This document shows positions 20,405 through 29,040 of a DNA stretch of 64,000 nt, piece after piece. Origin of the DNA: Flavobacteriaceae bacterium (GTDB taxonomy: Bacteria > Bacteroidota > Bacteroidia > Flavobacteriales > Flavobacteriaceae). The stretch spans positions 18,114 through 82,113 of the forward strand of contig CANGWK010000008.1 in the NCBI GenBank assembly GCA_947457615.1, in the 5' to 3' direction. Each line of letters begins with the position of its first letter. Positions within the stretch are counted from its first letter, which is position 1. The translations under genes were made by a program, and so were the position numbers. The notes beneath the pieces were generated by a model. The model searched no databases, had not been told where the DNA came from, and saw nothing but the letters and a program-made list of their open reading frames with translations.

Positions 20405-21118
20405 ATGAGGATATTTTTTTCATTTCTTTTTTTATTCTATTTTTCTTTTAATGTTCAAGCACAATTTGAAGCAGGTAAAAGAAAAGTAAATATTAGTGCA
20501 ATTCCGAAAAAAACAACTAAGCAGACTGCAAAGGTTACTGAAAAATCTACAAAATCTATTTTTCCTGAATTTAAATTTGAAAGTCAGATTTTTAAAAAAC
20601 CAGAAGATAAATTTTTAAAAGGCTTACCTGAGATTCCTAAAGTTGGAGAAGTTCAAAACCCAAAATCGTATCCTTTAAAAAATCCAGCGGAAGATTATAC
20701 CGAAAAGTTTAATCAACAAATGAAAGAAGATGGTATTCGCCCAGAATTATTTAATAGAGATATGAATTTGGGACAATTTATAGTTTATACTTCTAAAGTA
20801 AATCTAGATTCTCGCGATTATGGTGCTATTGATGGCGATATTGTGCGAGTTTGGGTAAATGGAAACATGGTAACAAATCCTATTTATCTAGATGCAAAGT
20901 TCCAAGAAGTTGTTTTAGATTTAAAAAAAGGAGTAAATATTATAGAAATCGAAGCTCTTAATTTTGGCGAACTTTCTCCTAACACAGGCCAGTTTACTTT
21001 TTATGATGGAAATAAAGAGTTTGTAACCAATCAATACTGGAATTTAGGAATTGGATATAAAGCCAGAATTTTGATAGAATATAAGGATAAAATTTTAAAA
21101 AAATCCGACGAAAAATAA
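20405..21118 (+). CDS. Secreted hypothetical protein
   Basis: This exported protein is 237 aa when started at the ATG at 20405. An upstream in-frame ATG at 20363 exists, but the 20405 start gives a clean signal peptide (MRIFFSFLFLFYFSFNVQAQ). A lysine/threonine-rich linker follows, then a beta-rich C-terminal domain (YGAIDGDIVRVWVNG, KGVNIIEIEALNFGELSPNTG). The second part resembles proteins seen widely in flavobacteria with no assigned role. It is convergent with the serine hydrolase gene, only 9 bp away. Confidence 0.75.
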   Translation: MRIFFSFLFLFYFSFNVQAQFEAGKRKVNISAIPKKTTKQTAKVTEKSTKSIFPEFKFESQIFKKPEDKFLKGLPEIPKVGEVQNPKSYPLKNPAEDYTEKFNQQMKEDGIRPELFNRDMNLGQFIVYTSKVNLDSRDYGAIDGDIVRVWVNGNMVTNPIYLDAKFQEVVLDLKKGVNIIEIEALNFGELSPNTGQFTFYDGNKEFVTNQYWNLGIGYKARILIEYKDKILKKSDEK

Positions 21119-21127
21119 ATAAGTATT

Positions 21128-22324
21128 TTACTCTTCTTTTTCATCATCAGCTTTAAATGGGTAATCGCCAAATAAAGGAGCTAATTGTTTTGTTTTGTAA
21201 GTTTTATGCGTGAATTTATTAGACAATACAAACATCGCAACTTTTTCTTTTTTCATATTAATATAACAAGAAGTATTGCCATGCCACCATCCGTTGTGGA
21301 AGTAAAATGGTTCACCCTGGTCAAATTCCAGCATGCGGATTCCCAAGCCATAATTTCTTAAACCTTTCTTTTCATTACTGTAACCATGGTATACTTTTTT
21401 AAGCAATTCCGGATTTAGATATGAAGTTGAATAGCGCGCCAAATCAAATTTCAATAAATCTCTTGGAGTTGAATAGATGTTTTTATCGCCATAAACGCCA
21501 TCCAAATATTCCACAGCCAAATCAACATCACCTTTATAGGATAAAGAAACTTTGCCTTTATATTTATCCGTTTCATATACAAATGTATGCGTCATCCCCA
21601 ATGGTTTGAAAATCATTTCTTGCATTGCTTCTGGATATTTTAATTTAGTAACCTTTTCAATAATAAGGGCTAACATAGCATAATTTGTATTACAATATGC
21701 AAAACGTGTGTCTGTTTTATTCTCTAATGGAATGTGTTTGTCTTTCATGACAGAAATAATATCCTCATTAGATAGTTCTTTTTTTCTATCCCAATTTCCA
21801 TCATTGTAAGTAAAATAGGCATAATTTTTCATGCCACTTCTATGGTTTAACAATGTTAAAACAGTAACATCTGGATATGGAAAATTAGGTAAAAATTCGG
21901 TTACTTTTTGCTCTAATTTAATTTTATCAGCATCATCTAACATCAATATTGCAGAAGCAGTAAGAACTTTACTTACTGAAGCAATGTGCAGCGGTGTATC
22001 TGCAGTTATTAATTCATTTTTACTTTTATTAGCAAATCCATTATAGTTTTCATATAAAATCCTCCCATTTTGAGCCACTAAAAAACTAACATAATCTTCT
22101 TTATCCCATACTTTTTGGAAGTAGGTATCAATTTGTAACTTTTTATCATTACAATAATTATTATCTAGAGATGGCATTTCTTCTCCTGAAGGACTTAAAA
22201 TTGGAAGTCCATTTTCATTGATTTTTATTACTTTTTTAGAGGAATCGTCACTTTTTTTACAACTAATAAAGGAGGTGCTTAGGAAAACTAGTAGGAAACA
22301 ATATAAGACAATTTTATTTTTCAT
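21128..22324 (-). CDS. Beta-lactamase-family serine hydrolase, lipoprotein
   Basis: This class C beta-lactamase/DD-peptidase-fold hydrolase carries a lipoprotein signal. I place the start at 22324 (MKNKIVLYCFLL), giving 398 aa and the lipobox with Cys22. A start at 22408 would put 28 extra residues before this signal and is unlikely. Catalytic motifs are SVSK (S116, K119), the tyrosine motif YCNTNYA (YxN), and HNGWWHG in the KTG position. Members act as esterases, D-aminopeptidases or peptidases more often than as antibiotic-resistance enzymes, so no resistance claim is made. Confidence 0.87.
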   Translation of the reverse strand: MKNKIVLYCFLLVFLSTSFISCKKSDDSSKKVIKINENGLPILSPSGEEMPSLDNNYCNDKKLQIDTYFQKVWDKEDYVSFLVAQNGRILYENYNGFANKSKNELITADTPLHIASVSKVLTASAILMLDDADKIKLEQKVTEFLPNFPYPDVTVLTLLNHRSGMKNYAYFTYNDGNWDRKKELSNEDIISVMKDKHIPLENKTDTRFAYCNTNYAMLALIIEKVTKLKYPEAMQEMIFKPLGMTHTFVYETDKYKGKVSLSYKGDVDLAVEYLDGVYGDKNIYSTPRDLLKFDLARYSTSYLNPELLKKVYHGYSNEKKGLRNYGLGIRMLEFDQGEPFYFHNGWWHGNTSCYINMKKEKVAMFVLSNKFTHKTYKTKQLAPLFGDYPFKADDEKEE

Positions 22325-22492
22325 TAATTTGGAGGATAAAAAGCAAATATAAGTAATCCAATTTCCTGCCAGAACACTTTTTAGGAAAGGTATTAACATG
22401 TTTTTCACATTCTTTATAAGTACTATTTGTAAACCTTTGTTTTTCAGTAAATAGTATGAATTTCGTCCTCTATAATTAATGTCAAAAATGTT

Positions 22493-22522
22493 TTGAAAAC
22501 GATTTCGTTAATGGTAATTTTG
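22493..22522 (+). promoter_or_regulatory. Bacteroidota-type promoter
   Basis: TTG at 22493-22495 and TAATTTTG at 22515-22522 are separated by 19 bp. This matches the Bacteroidota -33/-7 consensus TTG-N~19-TAnnTTTG recognised by the primary sigma factor. The gene start follows 28 bp later. Confidence 0.75.
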
Positions 22523-22550
22523 CAAAACAAACAAACTAGAACTCCCTAAA

Positions 22551-23753
22551 ATGAAATTTGGAATAGTAAAAGAACGAAAAAGCCCACCTGATAGAAGAGT
22601 AGTTTTCACGCCCAAAGAGTTAGTTAGATTGCAAGCCGAGCACAAAGATGCTATTGTTAAAGTTGAAACATCTGATATAAGGGTTTTTACAGATGAAGAA
22701 TATACCAATTTAGGAATAGATGTTGTTTCGGATTTAAGTGATTGTGATGTGTTATTTGGAGTAAAAGAGATTCCAGTAGAGGCATTAATTCCTAATAAAA
22801 AATATTTTTTCTTTTCGCATACGATAAAAAAACAGCCTTATAATAGAAAATTATTGCAAGCAGTTTTAGATAAAAACATAGAACTTTATGATCACGAGAC
22901 AATTGTAGACGCTAATTTTAGAAGATTAATTGGCTTTGGACGGTACGCAGGAATTGTTGGAGCTTACAACGGATTTAGAGGCTTCGGAATCAAATATGAT
23001 TTGTTTAATTTAGCCAAAGCAGAAACCTTAAAGAGTCAAGAAGATCTATTAATTAGATTAAAACGGCAAACGCTTCCTAACCTAAAAATTGTAGTTACTG
23101 GTTTCGGAAAAGTAGGAATGGGAATTAAGGAAATACTTGATGGCATGAAAATTAAACAAGTTTCGGCTACCGATTTTTTAAATAAAAATTATTCTTCTGC
23201 TGTTTATACCCAAATAGATGTTTTAGATTATAATAAACGTTTGGATGGTAAAGTTTTGGATAACAATGATTTCTATAACAATCCACAAGAATACACTTCT
23301 GATTTTGAAAGATTTACTAAAGTTGCCGATATTTTTATGGCAGGTCATTTTCATGGAAATGGTGCTCCAGATATTTTAACAAATGACATGCTAAAGTTAG
23401 CCGATTGTAAGATTAAAGTCGTTGCCGATATTTCTTGTGATGTTGCTGGTCCTGTAGCTTGTACTCTTAAAGCATCGACAATTGCAGATCCGTTCTTTGG
23501 ATATTTACCTTCTGAAAATAAAGAAGTTTCCTACACGCATCCAGGTTCTATTTTGGTAATGTCTGTAGATAATTTGCCTTGCGAGTTGCCTAAAGATGCC
23601 AGTGAAGGATTTGGAGAAATGTTTATGCAACATGTAATTCCAGCATTTTTTAATGGTGATAAAGACGGAATTTTACATCGAGCTAAAATGACTGAAAACG
23701 GCAAACTCACGAAACGATTTGAATACCTTCAAGATTATGTAGACGGAAATTAA
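22551..23753 (+). CDS. Saccharopine/alanine dehydrogenase-like oxidoreductase
   Basis: This 400-aa NAD(P)-dependent enzyme has the alanine dehydrogenase/transhydrogenase N-terminal fold. FGIVKERKSPPDRRVVFTP opens the protein. GVKEIP (about residues 70-75) and FFFSHTIKKQPYN (about 86-98) match substrate-site segments of lysine-forming saccharopine dehydrogenase (fungal Lys1 type) better than alanine dehydrogenase. The Rossmann loop GFGKVG is at 184-189. The reaction remains uncertain: saccharopine, alanine or another amino/keto acid pair. It is preceded by a good promoter and followed by an independent transporter gene. Confidence 0.75.
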   Translation: MKFGIVKERKSPPDRRVVFTPKELVRLQAEHKDAIVKVETSDIRVFTDEEYTNLGIDVVSDLSDCDVLFGVKEIPVEALIPNKKYFFFSHTIKKQPYNRKLLQAVLDKNIELYDHETIVDANFRRLIGFGRYAGIVGAYNGFRGFGIKYDLFNLAKAETLKSQEDLLIRLKRQTLPNLKIVVTGFGKVGMGIKEILDGMKIKQVSATDFLNKNYSSAVYTQIDVLDYNKRLDGKVLDNNDFYNNPQEYTSDFERFTKVADIFMAGHFHGNGAPDILTNDMLKLADCKIKVVADISCDVAGPVACTLKASTIADPFFGYLPSENKEVSYTHPGSILVMSVDNLPCELPKDASEGFGEMFMQHVIPAFFNGDKDGILHRAKMTENGKLTKRFEYLQDYVDGN

Positions 23754-23804
23754 ATCTATTCTAGATGATTATTGGGTTTATTAGATTAATTTTCAATAAC
23801 TGAC

Positions 23805-23832
23805 TTGTAAATCCAAAATTAAATTACATTTG
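23805..23832 (+). promoter_or_regulatory. Candidate promoter of sugar MFS gene
   Basis: TTG at 23805-23807 and TACATTTG at 23825-23832 are separated by 17 bp, which fits the Bacteroidota -33/-7 form at the short end of its spacing. The transporter start is 78 bp downstream. Confidence 0.55.
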
Positions 23833-23910
23833 TCTATCGGATGTAGAATAGTAATTGTTTTTCAAACTGATAATTAATTAATTAACCAAAACCAACCTAA
23901 TATTTAAACT

Positions 23911-25347
23911 ATGAATTCAGAACAAACTAAGACTAATTGGGCACAATTTATTCCTTTAGTAACAGTATTCTTTTTTTGGGGATTTGTTGCAGCAAGTAAT
24001 GATATTTTAATACCCGTTTTCAAAAAAGCTTTCGATTTAACACAAGGGCAAAGTCAATTAGTATCTTTAGCTTTTTATATTGCATATACAGTTGGTTCCT
24101 TAATTTACATGTTAATTTCACTTGCAATAGGTAAGGATTTAGTAAATAAAATTGGATATAAAAACGGATTAGCATTAGGATTGACAATATCCGCTTTAGG
24201 AACTTTATTGTTTTATCCAGCGGCTAATTTACATTCGTTTCCATTAATGTTATCGGGATTGTTTACTGTAGCTTTAGGATTTTCGTTACAACAAACAGTT
24301 GCAAATCCTTTAGCTATTGCATTAGGATCAATTTCGACAGGATCACAAAGATTAACTTTGGCAGGAGGAATCAATAATTTTGGAACTACTATTGGACCAC
24401 TAATTGTGAGTTTTGCAATCTTCGGATCTGCAGCTTCAGGAAATACTGAAATGAGTATTGAAAGTGTGAAAATTCCATATTTGATATTAGGAGTAGCCTT
24501 TTTATTAGTAGCAATATTGCTTAAAATGTCTTCTCTTCCAGAATATCCTCAAACTATTGTAGAATCAGTTGACGAGGATAAAAATTCTAGAAGTTCTGCT
24601 TTGCAATACCCACAATTAATTTTAGGAATGATTGCAATCTTCATTTATGTTGGCGTAGAAGTTTCTACAGCAAGTAATTTACCCGCATACATGGAAAAAA
24701 GTCTTGGTTTTTTAACTAAAGATATTGCTCCTTATGTTTCTTTGTATTGGGCGAGTTTAATGATTGGCCGTTGGACTGGAGCAGTTCAAGCCTTTACAGA
24801 TAAAATGGATTTGCAAAAAATATTACGATTCGTTGCTCCGTATCTTGCATTTGGTATTTTCTTAGTAGTTAATGCAATTGCAAAACATGATTTAACGCCA
24901 TTTTATGTTTATGCATTAATAATTTTGGTGCTTATTGCTGCAGATATTGCAAGTAAAGGAAATCCGGCAAGAATGTTATTGCTATTTTCTGCATTAGGAA
25001 TTGTTTCTCTACTTGTTGGAATGGCAACTAGTGGAATGGTTTCAGTATATGCATTTATTAGCGTTGGTTTGTTTTGTAGTACTTTATGGCCGTGTATATT
25101 TACTTTGGCGGTTAGTGGTTTAGGAAAGCATACTAGTCAAGGAAGTAGTTTTTTAATTATGATGATTATGGGTGGTGGTATTATTAGTTGGATACAAGGA
25201 ACAATTGCCGATTCTATAGGAATTCAAAACAGTTATATTGTTGGAGTTTTTTGTTTTGCCTATCTAGCATTTTATGGTTGGAAAGTAAGTTCGATATTAA
25301 GAAGCCAAGGAATTGATTTTGACAAGAAAATTAGTGGAGGACATTAG
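23911..25347 (+). CDS. Sugar MFS transporter, FucP/GluP family
   Basis: This 478-aa, 12-helix major facilitator belongs to the fucose/glucose-galactose:H+ symporter family. The N-terminal motif FFFWGFVAASNDILIPVFKKAF is a close match to the FucP signature. The QQTVANPLAIALG segment in TM4-5 and GGINNFGTTIGP complete the family pattern. It should import a monosaccharide with protons across the inner membrane; the sugar cannot be told from sequence. It has its own promoter and a strong bidirectional terminator, so it is probably monocistronic. Confidence 0.9.
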   Translation: MNSEQTKTNWAQFIPLVTVFFFWGFVAASNDILIPVFKKAFDLTQGQSQLVSLAFYIAYTVGSLIYMLISLAIGKDLVNKIGYKNGLALGLTISALGTLLFYPAANLHSFPLMLSGLFTVALGFSLQQTVANPLAIALGSISTGSQRLTLAGGINNFGTTIGPLIVSFAIFGSAASGNTEMSIESVKIPYLILGVAFLLVAILLKMSSLPEYPQTIVESVDEDKNSRSSALQYPQLILGMIAIFIYVGVEVSTASNLPAYMEKSLGFLTKDIAPYVSLYWASLMIGRWTGAVQAFTDKMDLQKILRFVAPYLAFGIFLVVNAIAKHDLTPFYVYALIILVLIAADIASKGNPARMLLLFSALGIVSLLVGMATSGMVSVYAFISVGLFCSTLWPCIFTLAVSGLGKHTSQGSSFLIMMIMGGGIISWIQGTIADSIGIQNSYIVGVFCFAYLAFYGWKVSSILRSQGIDFDKKISGGH

Positions 25348-25373
25348 AAAATAGTTTTCTTAATTTCAAGCAT

Positions 25374-25421
25374 AAAAAAACTCCGAAAGAATATTTTTGA
25401 ATATTCTTTCGGAGTTTTTTT
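25374..25421. terminator. Strong symmetric bidirectional terminator
   Basis: A perfect 15-bp stem (CTCCGAAAGAATATT / AATATTCTTTCGGAG) with a TTTG loop is flanked by seven A on the left and seven T on the right, so the paired length reaches 22 bp. It separates the convergent sugar transporter and outer-membrane protein genes and should stop transcription both ways. Confidence 0.93.
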
Positions 25422-25433
25422 GTGTACGAATTT

Positions 25434-26279
25434 CTAAAGTCTAAAAATACCACCAAAAGATATAATGCGTTGTAAAAACATAAAGTGTTGGCTTGCGGTG
25501 TCGTCTGAAGAAGCACTAGTTCGGATGTCATTCATATTAATATAACCTCCTTTAAGTTCCCCTTGAATGAAGTAGTGTTTGAAAAAAGTAAAATTGATTC
25601 CAACTTTAGCAGCAACGCCATATCCTGAAACATGAAAATCATCATGTCTATCTTTTTCTAATACTTTGGCATTAGTTTTAGGATATAATACACCTCCACC
25701 AGCACCTTCGGTAAGATTTATCTGAACTTTATCAGTATTTGTTATTCCGAAAATTTTAGAAATATCGTCTACACGAGAAATTTCTGTATTCACATAATTT
25801 AACCCATCCGTATGTTCAAAAGTTAAAAATGTCTCATCGGATAAATCCACCTGTCCATTATTAATTTGATTTCCCAAATATCTTGAAGGATAAGTTCCAT
25901 TAATTTTAGCTATTTGATTTTGTTGCATTACATATTTCATGTGGTCTACTCCAACAGATATATTATAATGATCGTTAATAAAATATCCCATTCGGAAGTT
26001 CGTTTGCGGTATTGTCATTGTTGTTGGATTGACATAATTTACGTGCCAACCCATAGGTTTGTCGTGAGCTACAGCATTTTCAATTGTAAAATCATAATCA
26101 TTTCCTTTAAAGTGAATATCTGATTTAGTATAATTATCTCTATTGCCACCCCAAAAAAAGTAAAACTTACCTTTATTGTGAGCGGTATACTTTTCTGGAT
26201 TTGGATTTTCTTGAGCAAAAGAATTAGTTGTTAAAACTCCTAAAAATAGTATGAAAAGAATTCTTAATTTTAATAACAT
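25434..26279 (-). CDS. Predicted outer-membrane beta-barrel protein
   Basis: This 281-aa protein has a signal peptide (residues 1-22, ending NSFAQ). Alternating amphipathic strands follow (GKFYFFWGGNRDNYTKSDIHF, FRMGYFINDHYNISVGVDHM, YFIQGELKGGYINM), typical of a small outer-membrane barrel of OmpW/porin-like size. I do not recognise a named family. It starts 9 bp downstream of kdsA and is probably in the same operon. Confidence 0.75.
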   Translation of the reverse strand: MLLKLRILFILFLGVLTTNSFAQENPNPEKYTAHNKGKFYFFWGGNRDNYTKSDIHFKGNDYDFTIENAVAHDKPMGWHVNYVNPTTMTIPQTNFRMGYFINDHYNISVGVDHMKYVMQQNQIAKINGTYPSRYLGNQINNGQVDLSDETFLTFEHTDGLNYVNTEISRVDDISKIFGITNTDKVQINLTEGAGGGVLYPKTNAKVLEKDRHDDFHVSGYGVAAKVGINFTFFKHYFIQGELKGGYINMNDIRTSASSDDTASQHFMFLQRIISFGGIFRL

Positions 26280-26288
26280 TTTCTTATT

Positions 26289-27107
26289 TTAAAATTGATT
26301 AATTGTTTTTCTAATTGCTACCAATTTAGTCATTAAGTCTTCAAAATAATCTAGGTGCAACATATTAGCTCCATCGCTTTTTGCATTTGCAGGATCAAAA
26401 TGGGTTTCAATAAAAATACCATCCACCCCAACTGCAATACCTGCCTTAGCAACGGTTTCAATCATATCTGGTCTTCCGCCGGTAACTCCAATAGTTTGGT
26501 TTGGTTGTTGCAACGAATGGGTAACATCAAGAACTGTTGTTGCATATTGTTGCATAGTTGGAATTCCTCTATAATCTACGATCATATCTTGGTATCCAAA
26601 CATGGTTCCTCTATCGGTAACCATCACGCTTTCATTATGACAATCCAATACTTTTTGAACGGCATGTTTCATGCTTTCGGGACTCATAAATTGTCCTTTT
26701 TTCAAATTCACCGTTTTCCCGGTGTTTGCTGCAGCTACCACTAAATCAGTTTGGCGCACTAAAAAAGCTGGAATTTGAAGAACATCTACATATTCGGCAG
26801 CAATTTGAGCATCTTCATTAGTGTGAATATCGGTTACGGTTGGAACATGAAAAGTTTCTGAAATTTTCCTTAAAATTTTTAATGCTTTTTCATCTCCAAT
26901 TCCAGAAAAACTATCTATTCTTGAACGATTTGCTTTTTTGAACGACCCTTTGAAAACAAATGGTATTTCTAATTTATCAGTTATTTCTACTAATTTTTCT
27001 GCTATGCGAAATGCCATTTCCTCGCCCTCTATAGCACATGGCCCAGCTAGAAGAAAGAAGTTACCACTTTCGGTATGTTTTATTTGAGGAATGTGTGTTA
27101 AAATCAT
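26289..27107 (-). CDS. kdsA: 3-deoxy-8-phosphooctulonate synthase
   Basis: KdsA condenses phosphoenolpyruvate and arabinose 5-phosphate to Kdo-8-phosphate, the precursor of the inner sugar of LPS. The protein is 272 aa, normal length. Signature parts are AGPCAIEG (residues 21-28), FKGSFKKANRSR, and the C-terminal VDGIFIETHFDPANAKSDG. Cys24 is at the position where metal-dependent KdsA enzymes have Cys and the E. coli enzyme has Asn, so this one is probably metal-dependent. That assignment comes from family knowledge. It leads a two-gene unit with the barrel protein. Confidence 0.94.
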   Translation of the reverse strand: MILTHIPQIKHTESGNFFLLAGPCAIEGEEMAFRIAEKLVEITDKLEIPFVFKGSFKKANRSRIDSFSGIGDEKALKILRKISETFHVPTVTDIHTNEDAQIAAEYVDVLQIPAFLVRQTDLVVAAANTGKTVNLKKGQFMSPESMKHAVQKVLDCHNESVMVTDRGTMFGYQDMIVDYRGIPTMQQYATTVLDVTHSLQQPNQTIGVTGGRPDMIETVAKAGIAVGVDGIFIETHFDPANAKSDGANMLHLDYFEDLMTKLVAIRKTINQF

Positions 27108-27190
27108 CTTTTATAATTTTTTTGCAAAGGTAACAAGAAAAAATCTTCTATTTTTTTTTATTTAAAAGGTTTCTAAGGGCTAATTAAAAT

Positions 27191-27655
27191 TTAATTTTGA
27201 ATGTATTTTTTAATTTTTAGCCCTTTAGGACAAACTACTTTTCCTTTTTCATAAATATTTAAATATAGATTTATTTTTGTGTCACTGCCTTCCAAAGTAA
27301 TTTCATATAAATCTAATGTTCCTGCTCCCACAAGGCTTTTTTTGGAGGGAAATGGGCAACAGTTGTCTTTTTTAACATAGGAGATTTTTTCACCATTAGG
27401 GCCTTCCAAAGCATTGAAGAAATAAATAATATTCTTTGGGGAATATTTTTCGTTTTCAAATCCTAGATTTATGGGATAGTTTTTATCATAGCCATATTTT
27501 CCATCTGAAGCATATTCGCTTATCATAAATTGATTATTTCTAACAGGAGGCTTTATTGCAGTATTATCCACATTTTGAAGTGTAGATTTTATGCTTCCGC
27601 AAGAGGTGAAAATTGCAGTTAATATAAGTAATAATAGTAGTTGGAAAGTTTTCAT
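27191..27655 (-). CDS. Small predicted lipoprotein
   Basis: This 154-aa protein has a lipoprotein signal (MKTFQLLLLLILTAIFTSC; lipobox FTSC, Cys19). The mature domain carries a conserved-looking core YDKNYPINLGFENEKYSPKNI and a two-cysteine segment (DNCCPFPSKKSLVGAGTLDLYEITLEGS). Proteins like this are common in flavobacteria with no known role. It is a stand-alone gene, divergent from the YeeE/YedE pair with about 90 bp between starts. Confidence 0.7.
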   Translation of the reverse strand: MKTFQLLLLLILTAIFTSCGSIKSTLQNVDNTAIKPPVRNNQFMISEYASDGKYGYDKNYPINLGFENEKYSPKNIIYFFNALEGPNGEKISYVKKDNCCPFPSKKSLVGAGTLDLYEITLEGSDTKINLYLNIYEKGKVVCPKGLKIKKYIQN

Positions 27656-27744
27656 TTTAAATAATTTAATTATTTTTATTTAAATATCTTAAAAATTAAT
27701 CAAAAATCAAACCACTCTCTCTATTTTTGTAAAAATAATACGAT

Positions 27745-28302
27745 ATGAATTTTTTAACTCAAACATGGCATTGGTCTATTTCTGGTTTCTTAATTGGAAT
27801 GGTAATGTTGTGCTTAATTTATTTTGGAAAGAATTTTGGGATGTCAACCAATCTTAGGACTTTGTGTTCGTTAACCGGAATTGGGAAACGAATTTCTTTT
27901 TTTAATTGGGATTGGAAATCGCAACGTTGGAATCTTGTAGTAGTTGCAGGTGCTATGGTGGGTGGTTATATTGCAGTTCATTTTTTATCTAATGCGACTA
28001 ATGTTTCTATTAATCCATTAACCATTTTGAAATTACAAAAATTAGGAATTGATGCTCCTAATGGAAAATTAATTCCCAATGCTATCTTTGGATCGGACAT
28101 TTTTTATTCGCCAAAAAAGATTTTTTTGTTAGTTTTTGGAGGATTTCTAATAGGTTTTGGTTCACGATATGCTGGAGGATGCACTTCAGGTCATGCAATA
28201 TCTGGGTTGAGTAATTTTCAATTTCCATCTTTGAAAGCCGTTATTGGTTTTTTTATTGGTGGGTTGATTATGGTTAACTTTATTTTTCCGTTAATTTTTT
28301 AA
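27745..28302 (+). CDS. YeeE/YedE family transporter subunit 1
   Basis: This 185-aa inner-membrane protein has about four helices and the YeeE/YedE signature GFGSRYAGGCTSGHAISGLS near residue 142, whose cysteine relays thiosulfate or reduced sulfur in characterised members. It is half the size of E. coli YeeE. The second half is encoded by the next gene 10 bp downstream, so the two form a split transporter as in the PmpA/PmpB arrangement. A -7-like TATTTTTG lies at 27722-27729 but no matching TTG was found. Confidence 0.88.
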   Translation: MNFLTQTWHWSISGFLIGMVMLCLIYFGKNFGMSTNLRTLCSLTGIGKRISFFNWDWKSQRWNLVVVAGAMVGGYIAVHFLSNATNVSINPLTILKLQKLGIDAPNGKLIPNAIFGSDIFYSPKKIFLLVFGGFLIGFGSRYAGGCTSGHAISGLSNFQFPSLKAVIGFFIGGLIMVNFIFPLIF

Positions 28303-28312
28303 AAAACACAAA

Positions 28313-28726
28313 ATGAATTTCATAAAATATTTACTAGTAGGATTTGTATTTGGAGTAGTTTTAACAAAAGCAGAAGCTGTTTCCTGGTACCGAATTTATG
28401 AAATGTTTCAGTTTGATTCTTTTCACATGTATGGAATAATAATGACAGCAATTATTACGGGTGTTATAGGTATACAAATTATTAAACGCTTTAATATTAA
28501 GGACATAAAAGGATCTCCTATAAAAATATTAGATAAAGAACGTGGAACTTTTAGATATTGGATTGGTGGTTTATTTTTTGGATTGGGATGGGCTTTGGTT
28601 GGCTCTTGTCCCGGGCCAATTTATATTCTCATTGGAGCAGGATTTATGAGCGTAGGTTTTGTTTTATTTGGTGCCCTATTTGGAACTTTTATTTATGGCT
28701 ATTTTAAAGATAAATTGCCGCACTAA
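28313..28726 (+). CDS. YeeE/YedE family transporter subunit 2
   Basis: This 137-aa membrane protein is the partner of the preceding gene. The signature GLGWALVGSCPGPIYILIGAG again places a conserved cysteine inside a re-entrant GxxCPGP loop. An opening LLVGFVFGVVLTKAEAVSW is typical of the second half of YeeE/YedE (DUF6691-like). The pair probably moves thiosulfate or another sulfur compound; no sulfurtransferase or beta-lactamase-like persulfide dioxygenase is adjacent to confirm this. Confidence 0.85.
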   Translation: MNFIKYLLVGFVFGVVLTKAEAVSWYRIYEMFQFDSFHMYGIIMTAIITGVIGIQIIKRFNIKDIKGSPIKILDKERGTFRYWIGGLFFGLGWALVGSCPGPIYILIGAGFMSVGFVLFGALFGTFIYGYFKDKLPH

Positions 28727-28740
28727 ATTATAAAAATATA

Positions 28741-29016
28741 TTATTCAATTTCTGCACTTAAACCTGCTTCAAGAAGTTGGGTGCATTGTGGTTTTAGTTC
28801 GTCAAACGAACCAGTTTTCACCGTACATCGTCCTTTATAATGTACTAAAATTGCACATTGTTCAGCTTGTTCAGAGGTGTGTTTACAAATTTTGATTAAG
28901 GTAGCAATTACATGATCAAAAGTATTCACATCGTCGTTATAAAGAACAATTTCATGGTTGTTGCCCAATTGTTCTTCTATTAAAACTTCCTCTTGAACTT
29001 TTTCTATGGTACTCAT
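28741..29016 (-). CDS. clpS: ATP-dependent Clp protease adaptor ClpS
   Basis: ClpS delivers N-degron substrates to ClpA/ClpC with ClpP. The protein is 91 aa. The family core is visible: LYNDDVNTFDHVIATLIKICKHT (the substrate pocket Asn/Asp and the helix), then EQAEQCAILVHYKGRCTVKTGSFDEL. The first 20 residues are the flexible extension that enters the AAA+ pore. It lies 24 bp downstream of prmA on the same strand, a gene order common in flavobacteria. Confidence 0.93.
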   Translation of the reverse strand: MSTIEKVQEEVLIEEQLGNNHEIVLYNDDVNTFDHVIATLIKICKHTSEQAEQCAILVHYKGRCTVKTGSFDELKPQCTQLLEAGLSAEIE

Positions 29017-29040
29017 AGTTTTTAAATATTAGGAATACTA

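Noticed and set aside
21128..22324. Antibiotic-resistance beta-lactamase
   Set aside because: The fold is shared by many esterases and peptidases. The lipoprotein form and altered third motif (HNG) do not indicate a true beta-lactamase.
21128..22408. Longer start for the serine hydrolase at 22408
   Set aside because: It would bury the lipoprotein signal 28 residues into the protein. The Met at 22324 gives a proper lipobox at residue 22.
25331..25531. 66-aa minus-strand ORF over the terminator
   Set aside because: It runs through the 15-bp terminator stem and overlaps the end of the beta-barrel gene in another frame; it is a chance ORF.
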